Positions 1 through 7,914 of a stretch of DNA of 40,439 nt are shown in pieces. Every line of letters starts with the position of its first letter. Position 1 is the stretch's first letter. The notes beneath the pieces were generated by a model that saw only the letters and a list, made by a program, of their open reading frames with translations, was not told the origin of the DNA and made no database searches. Made by a program: the position numbers and the translations under genes. The stretch is from Streptomyces sp. ISL-12. Its GTDB lineage: Bacteria; Actinomycetota; Actinomycetes; Streptomycetales; Streptomycetaceae. Location of the stretch: contig NZ_JAGGOO010000118.1 of NCBI RefSeq assembly GCF_018614415.1, positions 1 through 40,439 on the forward strand, read 5' to 3'.

Positions 1-440
1 GTCGGCGAGTGACGACAACGCCGCAGATGCGCGTGCCAGACCCCGCGTCTGCGGCGTGATCCAAACGACAGGCCCTAGGTGCCCGTCGGCCGCCGGTCAG
101 CCGGAGTCACGAGCGAGGCCGCGCTGCTTCAGGAGATCTGCGGCCTGGAGACCGTGCGCGGGCCAAATGCGGGACTCACCGGCCCATTGCCCACTCCGCC
201 CCTTTCGCTTCGCGACCGACCCGACCGTCCTCTACACGGAGAGGTACGGCAGCGGACATCCGACCGCCAACCCGGACAGTGTCAGGGACTGTTCGCTCCG
301 TTACGATCACCCCAACTTCGTACAGGTCGCCGAAGGACCCGCCCCGCGCCTGTCCCCCCGCCGTCTTCACCGCGTTTCTCGGCTGGACGGCCCGCCACTG
401 ACCTGCGTTTCGGCCGGACCCGGGTGGATACAGTGCGTTG
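1..440. other. Non-coding stretch upstream of nadE
   Basis: No recognisable gene. Open frames here give arginine/proline-rich translations typical of shadow frames in GC-rich DNA. A 9-bp inverted repeat (positions 19-27 and 48-56, arms CGCCGCAGA/TCTGCGGCG, 20-nt loop) lies at the left edge and could be the terminator of a gene outside the window. Nothing else stands out until the nadE promoter region. Confidence 0.5.
429..440 (+). promoter_or_regulatory. Possible -10 element giving a leaderless nadE mRNA
   Basis: TACAGT at 429-434 is followed by six bases and then the ATG at 441. That spacing would put the transcription start on or next to the start codon, as in leaderless actinobacterial mRNAs. 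There is no purine-rich ribosome binding site before the ATG, which agrees with this. No convincing -35 hexamer is visible, so this is an inference. Confidence 0.3.
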
Positions 441-1277
441 ATGCAGAACCTACGCAAGCAGATCGTGTCCGAACTCGGCGTCCAGCCGTCCGTCGTCCCC
501 GCCGACGAGATCCGGCGGCGGGTCGGTTTCCTCAAGGACTACCTGCGGTCGACCCCGGCCAAGGGGTTCGTCCTCGGCATCAGCGGCGGTCAGGACAGCA
601 CGCTGACCGGGCGGCTGTGCCAGCTCGCCGCCGAGGAGCTGCGCGCCGAGGGGCACGACGCCACCTTCGTCGCCGTGCGGCTGCCGTACGGGGTCCAGGC
701 CGACGAGGACGACGCCCGGATCGCGCTCGACTTCATCCGGCCCGACCGGTCGGTCACGGTGAACGTCAAGCCGGGCGCGGACGCCGTCGCCCACGAGTCG
801 GCGCTCGGCCTGGCGGAGCTGACGGGCGAGTCCCGGCTGCGGGACTTCGTGCGCGGCAACATCAAGGCGCGGGAGCGCATGGTGATCCAGTACGCGATCG
901 CCGGGCAGCTCGGCATGGTCGTCGTCGGCACCGACCACGCGGCCGAGGCGGTGACCGGCTTCTTCACCAAGTACGGCGACGGCGGCGTCGACCTCACCCC
1001 GCTCACCGGCCTCACCAAGCGCCAGGGCGCCGCCCTGCTGCGGGAGCTGGGCGCGCCGTCCAGCACCTGGCAGAAGGTGCCGACGGCCGACCTGGAGGAC
1101 GACCGGCCCGCGCTGCCCGACGAGGAGGCGCTCGGCCTGACGTACGCCGAGATCGACGCGTACCTGGAGGGCGAGGAGGTCGCTCCCGAGGTGGCGGCGA
1201 AGGTCGAGTCGGTGTACCTCGCCACCCGGCACAAGCGGACCGTCCCGGTCACGCCGCTCGACGACTGGTGGCGCTAG
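441..1277 (+). CDS. nadE: NH3-dependent NAD+ synthetase
   Basis: Last step of NAD biosynthesis: ATP-dependent amidation of nicotinic acid adenine dinucleotide to NAD+ in the cytoplasm. The 278-residue protein has the PP-loop ATPase signature GISGGQDSTLTG near residue 50 and the family motif VVGTDHAAEAVTGFFTKYGD in the middle, with the C-terminal KVPTADL...DEEALGLTYAEID segment. Length fits the short, ammonia-dependent form; there is no N-terminal glutaminase domain, so nitrogen must come from ammonia. ATG at 441 is preferred to the TTG one codon upstream because the homologous N-terminus (MQNLRKQIVSELGV) starts there. It ends 18 bases before the convergent GT87-PAP2 gene with no obvious hairpin between them. 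Confidence 0.97.
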   Translation: MQNLRKQIVSELGVQPSVVPADEIRRRVGFLKDYLRSTPAKGFVLGISGGQDSTLTGRLCQLAAEELRAEGHDATFVAVRLPYGVQADEDDARIALDFIRPDRSVTVNVKPGADAVAHESALGLAELTGESRLRDFVRGNIKARERMVIQYAIAGQLGMVVVGTDHAAEAVTGFFTKYGDGGVDLTPLTGLTKRQGAALLRELGAPSSTWQKVPTADLEDDRPALPDEEALGLTYAEIDAYLEGEEVAPEVAAKVESVYLATRHKRTVPVTPLDDWWR

Positions 1278-1295
1278 GAGTAGGTACGTACCGGA

Positions 1296-3392
1296 TCAGC
1301 TCGGTGCAGGGTCCTTCGCCTCCTTCGCCTCCTTCGCTTCCTTCGCGGGGGCGGGCGAAGGGCCGCCGCCGGCCCCGTCGGCGGTCGCCGCGGCCTTGAC
1401 TGTACGGGCCCGCGGCCCCTGGAACAGGTACGTCAGGCCGAAACCGCCGGCCACGACCGCCGCGCCGCCCACCGCGTCCAGCACCCAGTGGTTGCCGGTC
1501 GCGACGATGGCGGAGACGGTGAACAGGGGGTGGAGGAGGCCGAGCGCCTTCATCCACCACTTCGGCGCGATGATCGCGATCGTCAGACCGCACCACAGCG
1601 ACCAGCCGAAGTGCAGCGACGGCATCGCCGCGTACTGGTTGGTCAGGGCGGTGAGCGTGCCGTAGTCGGGCTTGGTGAAGTCCTGCACGCCGTTCACCGT
1701 GTCGATGATGCCGAGGTCCGGCATCAGGCGCGGCGGTGCCAGCGGGTAGAGCCAGAAGCCGACCAGGGCGAGCAGTGTGGCGAAGCCGATGGAGGCGCGG
1801 GCCCAGCGGTAGTCGACCGGGCGGCGCCAGTAGAGGACGCCGAGGACGGTCAGCGGGACGACGAAGTGGAACGACGTGTAGTAGAAGTCGAAGAAGTCCC
1901 GCAGCCAGTCGATCCTGACGACGGCGTGGTTGACGGCGTGCTCGATGTCGATGTGCAGGAAGCGTTCGATGCCGTGGATCTGGTGGCCGTGCTCCTCGGC
2001 ACGGGCCCGGCCGCCCGAGATGGTGCCCCCGGTCGCCGCGAGGCGGACCTTGGAGTAGGCCGCGTAGGTGACCCGGATGAGCAGGAGCTCCAGGAGCAGG
2101 TTCGGGCGGGTGAGGACCCGGCGGAGGAACGGGAGGAGCGGGATGCGCCGGAAGCGGGCGGTGACGGGGGCCGCGTACTCGGTGGGGACGGGGGTGTCGA
2201 AGTACGGGGAGGTGCGGGAGAGGAACGGTACGGCGGTGGCGGCGGCGAGGGCGGCGAGCAGGACGACGTTGTCGCGGACCGGGTGCAGGGCCGCCATGTT
2301 CGGCAGCAGCATCTTCGCCGGGAGCGTCATGACGAGGACGACGGCGACCGGCCAGACGTAGCGGTCGGAGGCGCGTCTGCCGACCCGGCCGACGACCGCG
2401 AGGAGCACCCAGAGCAGCTGGTGCTGCCAGGTGGTGGGTGAGATGGCGACGGCCGCGCAGCCGGTGATCGCGACCGCGAGGAGGAGCTGGCCGTCGCGGG
2501 CGTAGCGCACGGCGCGGCGCAGGCCGAGGACGGCGACGGCGGCGCCGAGGACGACGAAGAGGGCGATCTCCAGCGGGCCGTTCAGGCCGAGCCGCAGCAG
2601 GGCGCCGTGCAGGGACTGGTTGGCGAGGTCGTCGGCGGCGCCGCCGAGGCCGACGCCGGCCATGTGGTGCACCCAGTAGGTGTACGAGTCCTGGGCCATC
2701 GCGGCCCAGGCGAGCGCGGTGCAGACGGCGAAGGCGGCGGCGGTGGTGCCGGCGGCGCGGCGGCGGCCGGTGAACCACAGCAGCGGTACGAAGAGCAGCA
2801 CGGTCGGCTGGAAGGCGGCGGCGATGCCGATGAGCAGGCCGCCGGCGCGTTCGCCGCGGACGGCGAGGCAGCCGAGGAGGACGAGCAGGACCGGGACGAT
2901 GCTGGTCTGGCCGAGCCAGAGGGTGTTGCGCACCGGCAGCGAGATCATCAGCAGGCTGACCGCGACCGGGGCGGCGAGGAGCGCGGTACGGCGGCCGACC
3001 GGGCGGGGCAGGGCGCGGGCGGCGACCAGGCCGAGGGCCACGACCAGCAGCAGGGTGCCGAAGGTCCAGCCCCAGCCGAGGGCCTGTTCGGCGGCGCGGG
3101 TGAACGGTTTGAGGACCAGTCCGGCGAAGGGGGTGCCGGTGAACCGGGTCGAGTCGTAGAGGGACCCTTCGACGTGCAGGACCCCTTGCGGTCCCACCCA
3201 GGTCTCCAGGTCCGTCAGCCGCTCGCCGCGCGGGGTGCTGAGCACCACCGCGAGCTGCCGTACGGCGAGGACGGCGGCGATCAGCCACAGTCCCGCTCGC
3301 GCCAGGTGCAGGCGTCCCCCGGCGGCTCCGACGGCTCTCGCCCCGAAGGCCTCCGCCGCCACCGTTCGCCCGCTGTGCTCCGCATTCGCCAC
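1296..3392 (-). CDS. Bifunctional GT87-like glycosyltransferase / PAP2 phosphatase membrane protein
   Basis: A 698-residue polytopic membrane protein. Residues about 30-430 form a GT87-type (DUF2029) multi-TM glycosyltransferase region, which in actinobacteria uses polyprenyl-phosphate sugars for mannan or related glycans. Residues about 460-660 are a PAP2_3 domain of the inositol-phosphotransferase type, with EEHGHQIHGIERFLHIDIE, PSLH (591-594) and GNHWVLD (His635, Asp639), the conserved phosphatase histidines and aspartate. The tail carries (KEA)n repeats encoded by a 9-bp microsatellite. GTG at 3392 is chosen because GGGAGG lies ten bases upstream and the first TM follows shortly; the frame runs open to 3905 but that extension is Arg/Gly-rich and lacks homology-like features. 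The specific substrate cannot be read from sequence; a role in cell-envelope lipid-linked glycan synthesis is inferred. Confidence 0.85.
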   Translation of the reverse strand: MANAEHSGRTVAAEAFGARAVGAAGGRLHLARAGLWLIAAVLAVRQLAVVLSTPRGERLTDLETWVGPQGVLHVEGSLYDSTRFTGTPFAGLVLKPFTRAAEQALGWGWTFGTLLLVVALGLVAARALPRPVGRRTALLAAPVAVSLLMISLPVRNTLWLGQTSIVPVLLVLLGCLAVRGERAGGLLIGIAAAFQPTVLLFVPLLWFTGRRRAAGTTAAAFAVCTALAWAAMAQDSYTYWVHHMAGVGLGGAADDLANQSLHGALLRLGLNGPLEIALFVVLGAAVAVLGLRRAVRYARDGQLLLAVAITGCAAVAISPTTWQHQLLWVLLAVVGRVGRRASDRYVWPVAVVLVMTLPAKMLLPNMAALHPVRDNVVLLAALAAATAVPFLSRTSPYFDTPVPTEYAAPVTARFRRIPLLPFLRRVLTRPNLLLELLLIRVTYAAYSKVRLAATGGTISGGRARAEEHGHQIHGIERFLHIDIEHAVNHAVVRIDWLRDFFDFYYTSFHFVVPLTVLGVLYWRRPVDYRWARASIGFATLLALVGFWLYPLAPPRLMPDLGIIDTVNGVQDFTKPDYGTLTALTNQYAAMPSLHFGWSLWCGLTIAIIAPKWWMKALGLLHPLFTVSAIVATGNHWVLDAVGGAAVVAGGFGLTYLFQGPRARTVKAAATADGAGGGPSPAPAKEAKEAKEAKDPAPS
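1310..1350. repeat. 9-bp microsatellite inside the GT87-PAP2 3' end
   Basis: Four near-identical units of CTCCTTCGC on the plus strand encode the Ala-Lys-Glu repeats at the C-terminus of the membrane enzyme. The unit is a multiple of three, so copy-number change would lengthen or shorten the tail without frameshift. Confidence 0.7.
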
Positions 3393-3780
3393 GCCTCGTC
3401 GGCCTCCCGCCCCGCTCGTCCCACGCGTCCCGTGCGTGTGAGTTCCTTTGCGAACCTTATGAGGCTCGCACCACCCCCGGAGAGGGACGCAGGCAACCCC
3501 GTCTTCACCTGACGGCCGCTCTCCTTTTGTCCGGATGACGATAGTGCGGTCGCGGTTCGAGCGCCTCCCCGGAGAGCGACAAGGATCACAGCGGGGGCCG
3601 GTCAGGAACCGTTCGTGGCCGGAAGACGTCCCTGCGTGGACGCCCTTTTGATGCACTGTGCAACGAATTCGGCACGGGGTGTGAGCAGGGGATTGCCGCC
3701 TATGGTCGTTTTTCGGCCCGGCGACAGCGCCGCCGTGCGGGTCGCGTCCTTGTCCCCGTCGAAAGTAGGCGAGCGAAGTC
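3393..3780. promoter_or_regulatory. Divergent intergenic region with a short palindrome
   Basis: This stretch separates the GT87-PAP2 gene (minus) from the MHS transporter (plus) and should hold both promoters. The clearest structure is TGCACTGTGCA at 3652-3662, a perfect 5-bp inverted repeat with one central base, within TTGATGCACTGTGCAACG. It resembles a GntR- or IclR-type operator in form only; no regulator gene is adjacent. No coding sequence is supported here. Confidence 0.35.
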
Positions 3781-5154
3781 TTGTCGGCTGCCACCGCTGC
3801 CCTTGTCTCCCCTCCGCCCTCCCGCACGCAGGCGCCGCCGCCCGGTGTGACCGTGACCGACCCCGCGCTCGTCCGGCGTGCCGTGAAGGCGGCGGCGCTG
3901 GGCAACGCGATGGAGTGGTTCGACTTCGGCGTCTACAGCTACATCGCGGTCACGCTGGGCAAGGTCTTCTTCCCGTCGGGGAATCCGACGGCCCAGTTGC
4001 TGTCGACGTTCGGCGCGTTCGCGGCGGCGTTCCTGGTCCGGCCGCTGGGCGGCATGGTCTTCGGCCCGCTCGGCGACCGGATCGGGCGGCAGAAGATCCT
4101 CGCGCTGACGATGATCCTGATGGCGGCGGGGACGTTCGCGATCGGGCTGATCCCGTCGTACGCGACGATCGGCGTGTGGGCGCCGGTGCTGTTGCTGGCG
4201 GCCCGGCTGGTGCAGGGGTTCTCGACCGGCGGTGAGTACGCGGGGGCGTCGACGTTCATCGCGGAGTACGCGCCGGACAAGCGGCGCGGGTTCCTGGGGA
4301 GCTGGCTGGAGTTCGGGACGCTGGCGGGATACATCGGCGGGGCCGGTCTGGTGACCCTGATGACCGCGCTGCTGTCCGACGGTGACCTGACGTCCTGGGG
4401 CTGGCGCGTCCCGTTCCTGATCGCGGGCCCGATGGGCATCATCGGCCTGTACCTGCGGATGCGGCTGGAGGAGACGCCGGCGTTCGCGGCGGAGGTCGAG
4501 AAGTCGGAGACGGCGCGGGTGAAGGTGCCGCTGCGGGACATGATCACCGGGCAGTGGAAGGCGCTGCTGCTGTGTGTCGGGCTGGTGCTGGTCTTCAACG
4601 TCACCGACTACATGCTGCTGTCGTACATGCCGAGCTACCTGACGAGCGAGCTGAAGTACGACGAGACGCACGGTCTGCTGGTCGTGCTCGCGGTGATGGC
4701 CCTGATGATGATCGTCCAGCCGTTCGCGGGGGCGCTGACCGACCGGGTCGGGCGGCGGCCGGTGATCGCGGCGGGGTGCGTCGGGTTCCTGGTGCTGTCG
4801 GTACCGGCGCTGCTGCTGATCCGCGAGGGCAGCCTGCTGGCGGTCGGCCTGGGCATGGCCGCGCTGGGGCTGCTGCTGGTGTGCTTCACGGCCGCGATGC
4901 CGTCCGCCCTGCCGGCGCTGTTCCCGACGCGGGTGCGGTACGGGTCGCTGTCGATCGGGTTCAACGTGTCGGTGTCCCTGTTCGGCGGGACGACGCCGCT
5001 GGTGGTGACGGCCCTGATCGGGGCGACCGGCAACCTGATGATGCCCGCGTACTACATGATGGCCGCGGCCGTGATCGGTGGCGTGGCGGTGTGGTTCATG
5101 ACGGAGTCGGCGGGGCGTCCGCTGCCGGGGTCCGGGCCGTCCGTGGAGCGGTGA
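3781..5154 (+). CDS. MFS transporter, metabolite:H+ symporter (MHS/ProP-like) family
   Basis: A 457-residue proton-coupled importer with 12 predicted membrane segments. Family marks are GNAMEWFDFGVYSY in TM1, the MFS motif A loop GPLGDRIGRQ between TM2 and TM3, and RLVQGFSTGGEYAGASTFI, typical of the MHS family (ProP, KgtP, ShiA). The loop after TM6 carries RLEETPAF, and a second motif A copy DRVGRRPV occurs after TM8. The substrate could be an osmolyte, dicarboxylate or aromatic acid; it cannot be told apart here. The start is a TTG at 3781; the purines of AGGCGAG lie close upstream. Later in-frame GTG codons would also leave TM1 intact, so the start is uncertain. The gene is alone, between a divergent membrane gene and a repeat-filled gap. 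Confidence 0.9.
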   Translation: MSAATAALVSPPPSRTQAPPPGVTVTDPALVRRAVKAAALGNAMEWFDFGVYSYIAVTLGKVFFPSGNPTAQLLSTFGAFAAAFLVRPLGGMVFGPLGDRIGRQKILALTMILMAAGTFAIGLIPSYATIGVWAPVLLLAARLVQGFSTGGEYAGASTFIAEYAPDKRRGFLGSWLEFGTLAGYIGGAGLVTLMTALLSDGDLTSWGWRVPFLIAGPMGIIGLYLRMRLEETPAFAAEVEKSETARVKVPLRDMITGQWKALLLCVGLVLVFNVTDYMLLSYMPSYLTSELKYDETHGLLVVLAVMALMMIVQPFAGALTDRVGRRPVIAAGCVGFLVLSVPALLLIREGSLLAVGLGMAALGLLLVCFTAAMPSALPALFPTRVRYGSLSIGFNVSVSLFGGTTPLVVTALIGATGNLMMPAYYMMAAAVIGGVAVWFMTESAGRPLPGSGPSVER

Positions 5155-5734
5155 CGATGCCTGCGGCGCCTGTGCGGGTCCGGTGGGGGTGCGCGTAGCG
5201 CCCACGGTGCGGTGCGGTGCGTGGTCGGGGCCGGGGTGGGGGTGTCCGTCCTCGGAACGGCGCAGAATCGGTCACTGACGGGGGTGCAGCGTGTCGACGC
5301 GCCGACCGCTGCGGGCGGACACCCCCCCACCCCGTCCCCTTCCCGCCGTACGCGAGTGCGGGTACGGCCCCATCCCGCCCGCGCGGCACCGGGGAACCGG
5401 CTCACTCGCGCGGGATGCGGCACCCGCTCACTCACGGGGTCAGTGCCGCTCACTCGCGCGGGCGGCGCAGGCCGCGTCACCGCGGGCGATCGTGCCTTCG
5501 CCCCAGTGCCTGAACAGTGCCTGAACCGCCTGGGAGGTACGCCCAGGGACGATGGGGGTCCCCCCGCTCGTCGAGCGAAGCCGAGAGTGAGGGAGGGCGG
5601 GCGCGGCGGCACCCTGTCAGCGCCGGGTCGCGCCACCCACCCCGCGTCAGCCACCACGCGCCCGTCTCCTGACACGGCGACCACCATGCCGCTACGCTCC
5701 GTCAGCACACCTGGTCAGGTAACTGGAGGGACGA
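5155..5734. other. Gene-free region mostly occupied by a dispersed repeat
   Basis: The 580 bases between the MHS transporter and the O-methyltransferase contain no supportable gene. Positions about 5342-5660 are a copy of a repeat found inverted at 40148-40439. Positions 5155-5341 show only short GC-rich runs. The last 70 bases should carry the promoter of the methyltransferase; its ribosome binding site GGAGGG is at 5725-5730. Confidence 0.7.
5342..5660 (+). repeat. Dispersed intergenic repeat, copy 1 (inverted partner at right edge)
   Basis: About 320 bases match the reverse complement of 40148-40439 over almost the whole length. Shared blocks in the same order include cccgccgtacgcga, ggcggcgcaggccgcgt, cagtgcctgaac, gatgggggtcccc, gagcgaagccg, gcgcggcggcaccc and cgcgccacccaccccgc. 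Copy 1 has an extra duplicated segment around ctcactcgcgcggg (about 5401-5463). Internal small hairpins (CCTGGG/CCCAGG near 5529-5547, GGGGGTCCCCC near 5554) suggest RNA- or DNA-structure constraint. The block with gcgaagccgagagtg resembles a repeat seen between genes in many Streptomyces genomes; that last point is recollection, not a search. Confidence 0.85.
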
Positions 5735-6406
5735 ATGAGCAACGCCCACACATGGGACGACGTGGACGACTACTTCACCACCCACCTCGCCCGGAACGAC
5801 GACGCCCTCGACGCCGCCCTGCGGGACAGCGCGTCCGCCCGGCTGCCGCAGGCGAACGTCACCGCGCCCCAGGGCAAGCTGCTCCAGCTCCTCGCGCTGA
5901 TCCAGGGCGCCCGCCGCATCCTGGAGATCGGCACCCTCGGCGGCTACAGCACCATCTGGCTGGCCCGCGCCCTGCCCGCCGACGGCCGTCTGATCAGCCT
6001 GGAGTACAGCGCCAGGCACGCCGAGACCGCCGTCCGCAACATCGCCCGCGCGGGGCTGGAGGGGGTCGTCGAGGTGCGGGTCGGGGCCGCGCTGGAGTCG
6101 CTGCCCGAGCTCGCCGACGAGAACCCGCCCCCCTTCGACCTGGTCTTCATCGACGCCGACAAGGCCAACAACGCCCGCTACCTGGAGTGGGCGCTGCGGC
6201 TGACCCGGACCGGGAGTCTGATCGTCGTGGACAACGTGGTCCGGGGCGGCCGGGTCGCGGACGCGAACAGCGCCGACGCCGACGTCCTCGGCACCCGCGC
6301 GGCGATCGAGCTGATCGGCGCCCACCCGAGGCTCGACGGCACGGCGCTGCAGACCGTCGGCAGCAAGGGGTGGGACGGCTTCGCGCTGGCCCGTGTGGTG
6401 GGCTGA
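5735..6406 (+). CDS. Class I SAM-dependent O-methyltransferase (CCoAOMT-like, family 3)
   Basis: A 223-residue cytosolic methyltransferase. The SAM-binding core shows motif I as LEIGTLGGYSTIWLA (about residues 66-80), then SLEYSARHAETA and the metal/catalytic-loop region FIDADKANNARYLEWAL, followed by VVDNVVRGGRV. These are the marks of the cation-dependent caffeoyl-CoA/catechol-type O-methyltransferase family, also found as general small O-methyltransferases in bacteria. The acceptor is unknown. ATG at 5735 has GGAGGG five bases upstream. Its stop lies nine bases before the stop of the convergent FHA-like gene, with no room for a separate terminator. Confidence 0.93.
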   Translation: MSNAHTWDDVDDYFTTHLARNDDALDAALRDSASARLPQANVTAPQGKLLQLLALIQGARRILEIGTLGGYSTIWLARALPADGRLISLEYSARHAETAVRNIARAGLEGVVEVRVGAALESLPELADENPPPFDLVFIDADKANNARYLEWALRLTRTGSLIVVDNVVRGGRVADANSADADVLGTRAAIELIGAHPRLDGTALQTVGSKGWDGFALARVVG

Positions 6407-6415
6407 CGGTCCGGT

Positions 6416-6808
6416 TCAGACCTCGTGGTAGAAGCCCACGTTCACGCTGCGCGGCTCGGTGCGGTCCTGGACGACGATCTCGCCGGTGCCGCCCCTGGGC
6501 AACGAGACCGTACCGCCGTAGGCGACGGGCCGGGTGTGCCCGTCCACCGTCAGGCCGACCTCGGCGGACGGGTCGGGCTGGGAGCCGCGCAGCCAGGTGA
6601 GCTGCCAGGTGCCGTCGGGTCCGCACAGGAACTCCAGGTGGACCCGGGAGACGAACAGCCAGTCCTCCGGCGTCGCCAGCCGGCACACCGACGCGTCCCG
6701 GCCCACCCGCAGTACCGTGCCCGGCTCGCTGGGCGCGTCCGCCATCCGCATGCCGGCCGTGGCACCCGCGTCCGCCGCGGAGACGGCGGCCATGGTGAGT
6801 TCGAGCAC
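6416..6808 (-). CDS. FHA-like domain protein
   Basis: A 130-residue protein in which residues about 25-110 look like a forkhead-associated domain: LRVGRDASVCRL, then VSRVHLEF (the SxxH-type phosphothreonine-binding region), then DGTWQLTWLRGS and a terminal beta strand. FHA domains bind phosphothreonine peptides, usually downstream of Ser/Thr kinases. No kinase gene is adjacent. GTG at 6808 is chosen because AGGAGGAG lies seven bases upstream; an ATG five codons later is possible. It is divergent from the DUF1992 gene (84 bp between starts) and convergent with the methyltransferase. The Ser/Asn pattern of a strict FHA is partly degenerate, so binding is not certain. Confidence 0.75.
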   Translation of the reverse strand: MLELTMAAVSAADAGATAGMRMADAPSEPGTVLRVGRDASVCRLATPEDWLFVSRVHLEFLCGPDGTWQLTWLRGSQPDPSAEVGLTVDGHTRPVAYGGTVSLPRGGTGEIVVQDRTEPRSVNVGFYHEV

Positions 6809-6891
6809 GTGCGCTCCTCCTGATGACGTCCGGTCGCGATCGGTCTCCAGGCTAAGTCGCCCGGGGTGTGGTGTCCGGCACAATGGGGAGC

Positions 6892-7302
6892 ATGACCGAG
6901 CGGAAGCCACCCGGCGTCGACTTCGAAAGCTGGGTCGACAAGCAGATTCGTGAGGCGCAGGAACGGGGCGCGTTCGACGGGCTGAAGGGCGCGGGGCAAC
7001 CGCTGCCTGGCGATGACGGTGCCGCGTACGACGAACTGTGGTGGATCAAACGGAAGCTGGCCCGCGAGGGCGTGTCCGTGCTGCCGCCGGTGCTGGCGCT
7101 GCGCAAGGAGGCGGAGGACGTGCTGGCGGCGGTGGCGGAGGCTCCGTCGGAGCGGGCCGTGCGCCGGACGGTCGAGGAGCTGAACGGGAAGATCCGGGAG
7201 ATGCTGCTCAAGCCGCCGCCCGGCCCCCCGCTGGGGCTGAAGCCCTACGACGTCGAAGAGGTCGTACGGCGGTGGCGGGAGGGCCGGGCGGAGCGGCTGT
7301 AG
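6892..7302 (+). CDS. DUF1992 family protein (DnaJ-homologue subfamily C member 28-like)
   Basis: A 136-residue protein matching the DUF1992 domain: ESWVDKQIREAQERGAFDGL followed by GAGQPLPGDD and DELWWIKRKLAREG, then a helical C-terminal half ending in the Pro-rich PPPGPPLGLKPYDVEEVV. The family is widespread, occurs in some J-domain proteins, and has no assigned biochemical activity. ATG at 6892 is supported by GGGGAG directly upstream. An 18-bp tandem repeat begins three bases after the stop codon. Confidence 0.88.
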   Translation: MTERKPPGVDFESWVDKQIREAQERGAFDGLKGAGQPLPGDDGAAYDELWWIKRKLAREGVSVLPPVLALRKEAEDVLAAVAEAPSERAVRRTVEELNGKIREMLLKPPPGPPLGLKPYDVEEVVRRWREGRAERL

Positions 7303-7304
7303 GC

Positions 7305-7370
7305 GTCCTGCCGTCCTGTCGTGTCCTGCCGTCCTGTCGTGTCCTGCCGTCCTGTCGTGTCTTGTCGTCC
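7305..7370. repeat. 18-bp intergenic tandem repeat
   Basis: Three perfect copies of GTCCTGCCGTCCTGTCGT occupy 7305-7322, 7323-7340 and 7341-7358, followed by a decayed partial copy to 7370. The array fills the whole gap between the stop of the DUF1992 gene and the stop of the convergent gene at 7370. It has no dyad symmetry that would make it a terminator. Confidence 0.9.
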
Positions 7371-7909
7371 TACAGGCGCATGAGGTTCTCCGACAGCTCG
7401 CGGTAGTCCCGCAGGGCCAGGCGGAGCTGTTCGGTGTCGGCGGCCGTGGCCTGCCGTTCGGTGTCGGCGGACTGCCAGGACGCGCGCAGGGTGCGGCGGC
7501 GGCGCGTCACCGCGTCGGTGAAGCGGGAGGTGATCTCCTCCAGGACGCGGTCGGCCTCCTCCACCGCGGCCCGCGGGGCGTCGACGAAGCCGGAGACCGC
7601 GTGGTGCAGCCGCTGCTCCAGCTTGTCGCACTCCTCGTGCGGGAGGAGGGGAGTGCCGGGACCAGGGGTTCCGGTGGCGGGGGTTCCGGTGGCGGGTCGG
7701 GTGCCTTCGGTGCGCAGGCGCGGGGCGGCCTCGGCGCGGGCGCCGGCCGTGTGGTCCGCGGGGGCACCGGGCGGGGCGTCGGGGTCGAGCGCCGGGCCGG
7801 TGCCCGGAGCCTGGCCGGGGGTCTCGGTCGGGTGCCGGCCAGGGGTCCCGGTCGGGTGCTGGCCGTGCTCGGCGGGGGCGCCGCCGGTCGGCCGGGTCAC
7901 ATCGGACAT
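7370..7909 (-). CDS. Uncharacterised Pro/Thr-rich protein, paralogue of the upstream gene
   Basis: A 179-residue protein I do not recognise. Residues 1-90 are low complexity, rich in Gly, Pro, Thr and His, with repeats of the type GTPGRHPTETPG. Residues 91-179 are helical and charged. The segment GFVDAPRAAVEEADRVLEEI (108-127) matches RFVDSPREAVAEADRLLSEL in the gene just upstream, so the two share a domain. ATG at 7909 has GGAGAG ten bases upstream. The gene starts five bases after the stop of 7915-8559, which points to translational coupling. There is no signal peptide or TM segment. Function unknown. Confidence 0.8.
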   Translation of the reverse strand: MSDVTRPTGGAPAEHGQHPTGTPGRHPTETPGQAPGTGPALDPDAPPGAPADHTAGARAEAAPRLRTEGTRPATGTPATGTPGPGTPLLPHEECDKLEQRLHHAVSGFVDAPRAAVEEADRVLEEITSRFTDAVTRRRRTLRASWQSADTERQATAADTEQLRLALRDYRELSENLMRL

Positions 7910-7914
7910 GTGGC

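Noticed and set aside
79..441. 120-codon open frame before nadE
   Set aside because: Arg/Pro-rich translation, no ribosome binding site, no recognisable family; overlapped by open frames on the other strand.
3393..3905. N-terminal extension of the GT87-PAP2 protein to an ATG at 3905
   Set aside because: The added 171 residues are Arg/Gly-rich, overlap the divergent transporter, and the GTG at 3392 has a good ribosome binding site.
5052..5708. 218-codon minus-strand open frame in the repeat region
   Set aside because: It spans the dispersed repeat and part of the transporter gene antisense, with low-complexity translation.
5212..6600. Long plus-strand open frame across the repeat region and the methyltransferase
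   Set aside because: It is out of frame with the methyltransferase and its N-terminal part is the dispersed non-coding repeat.
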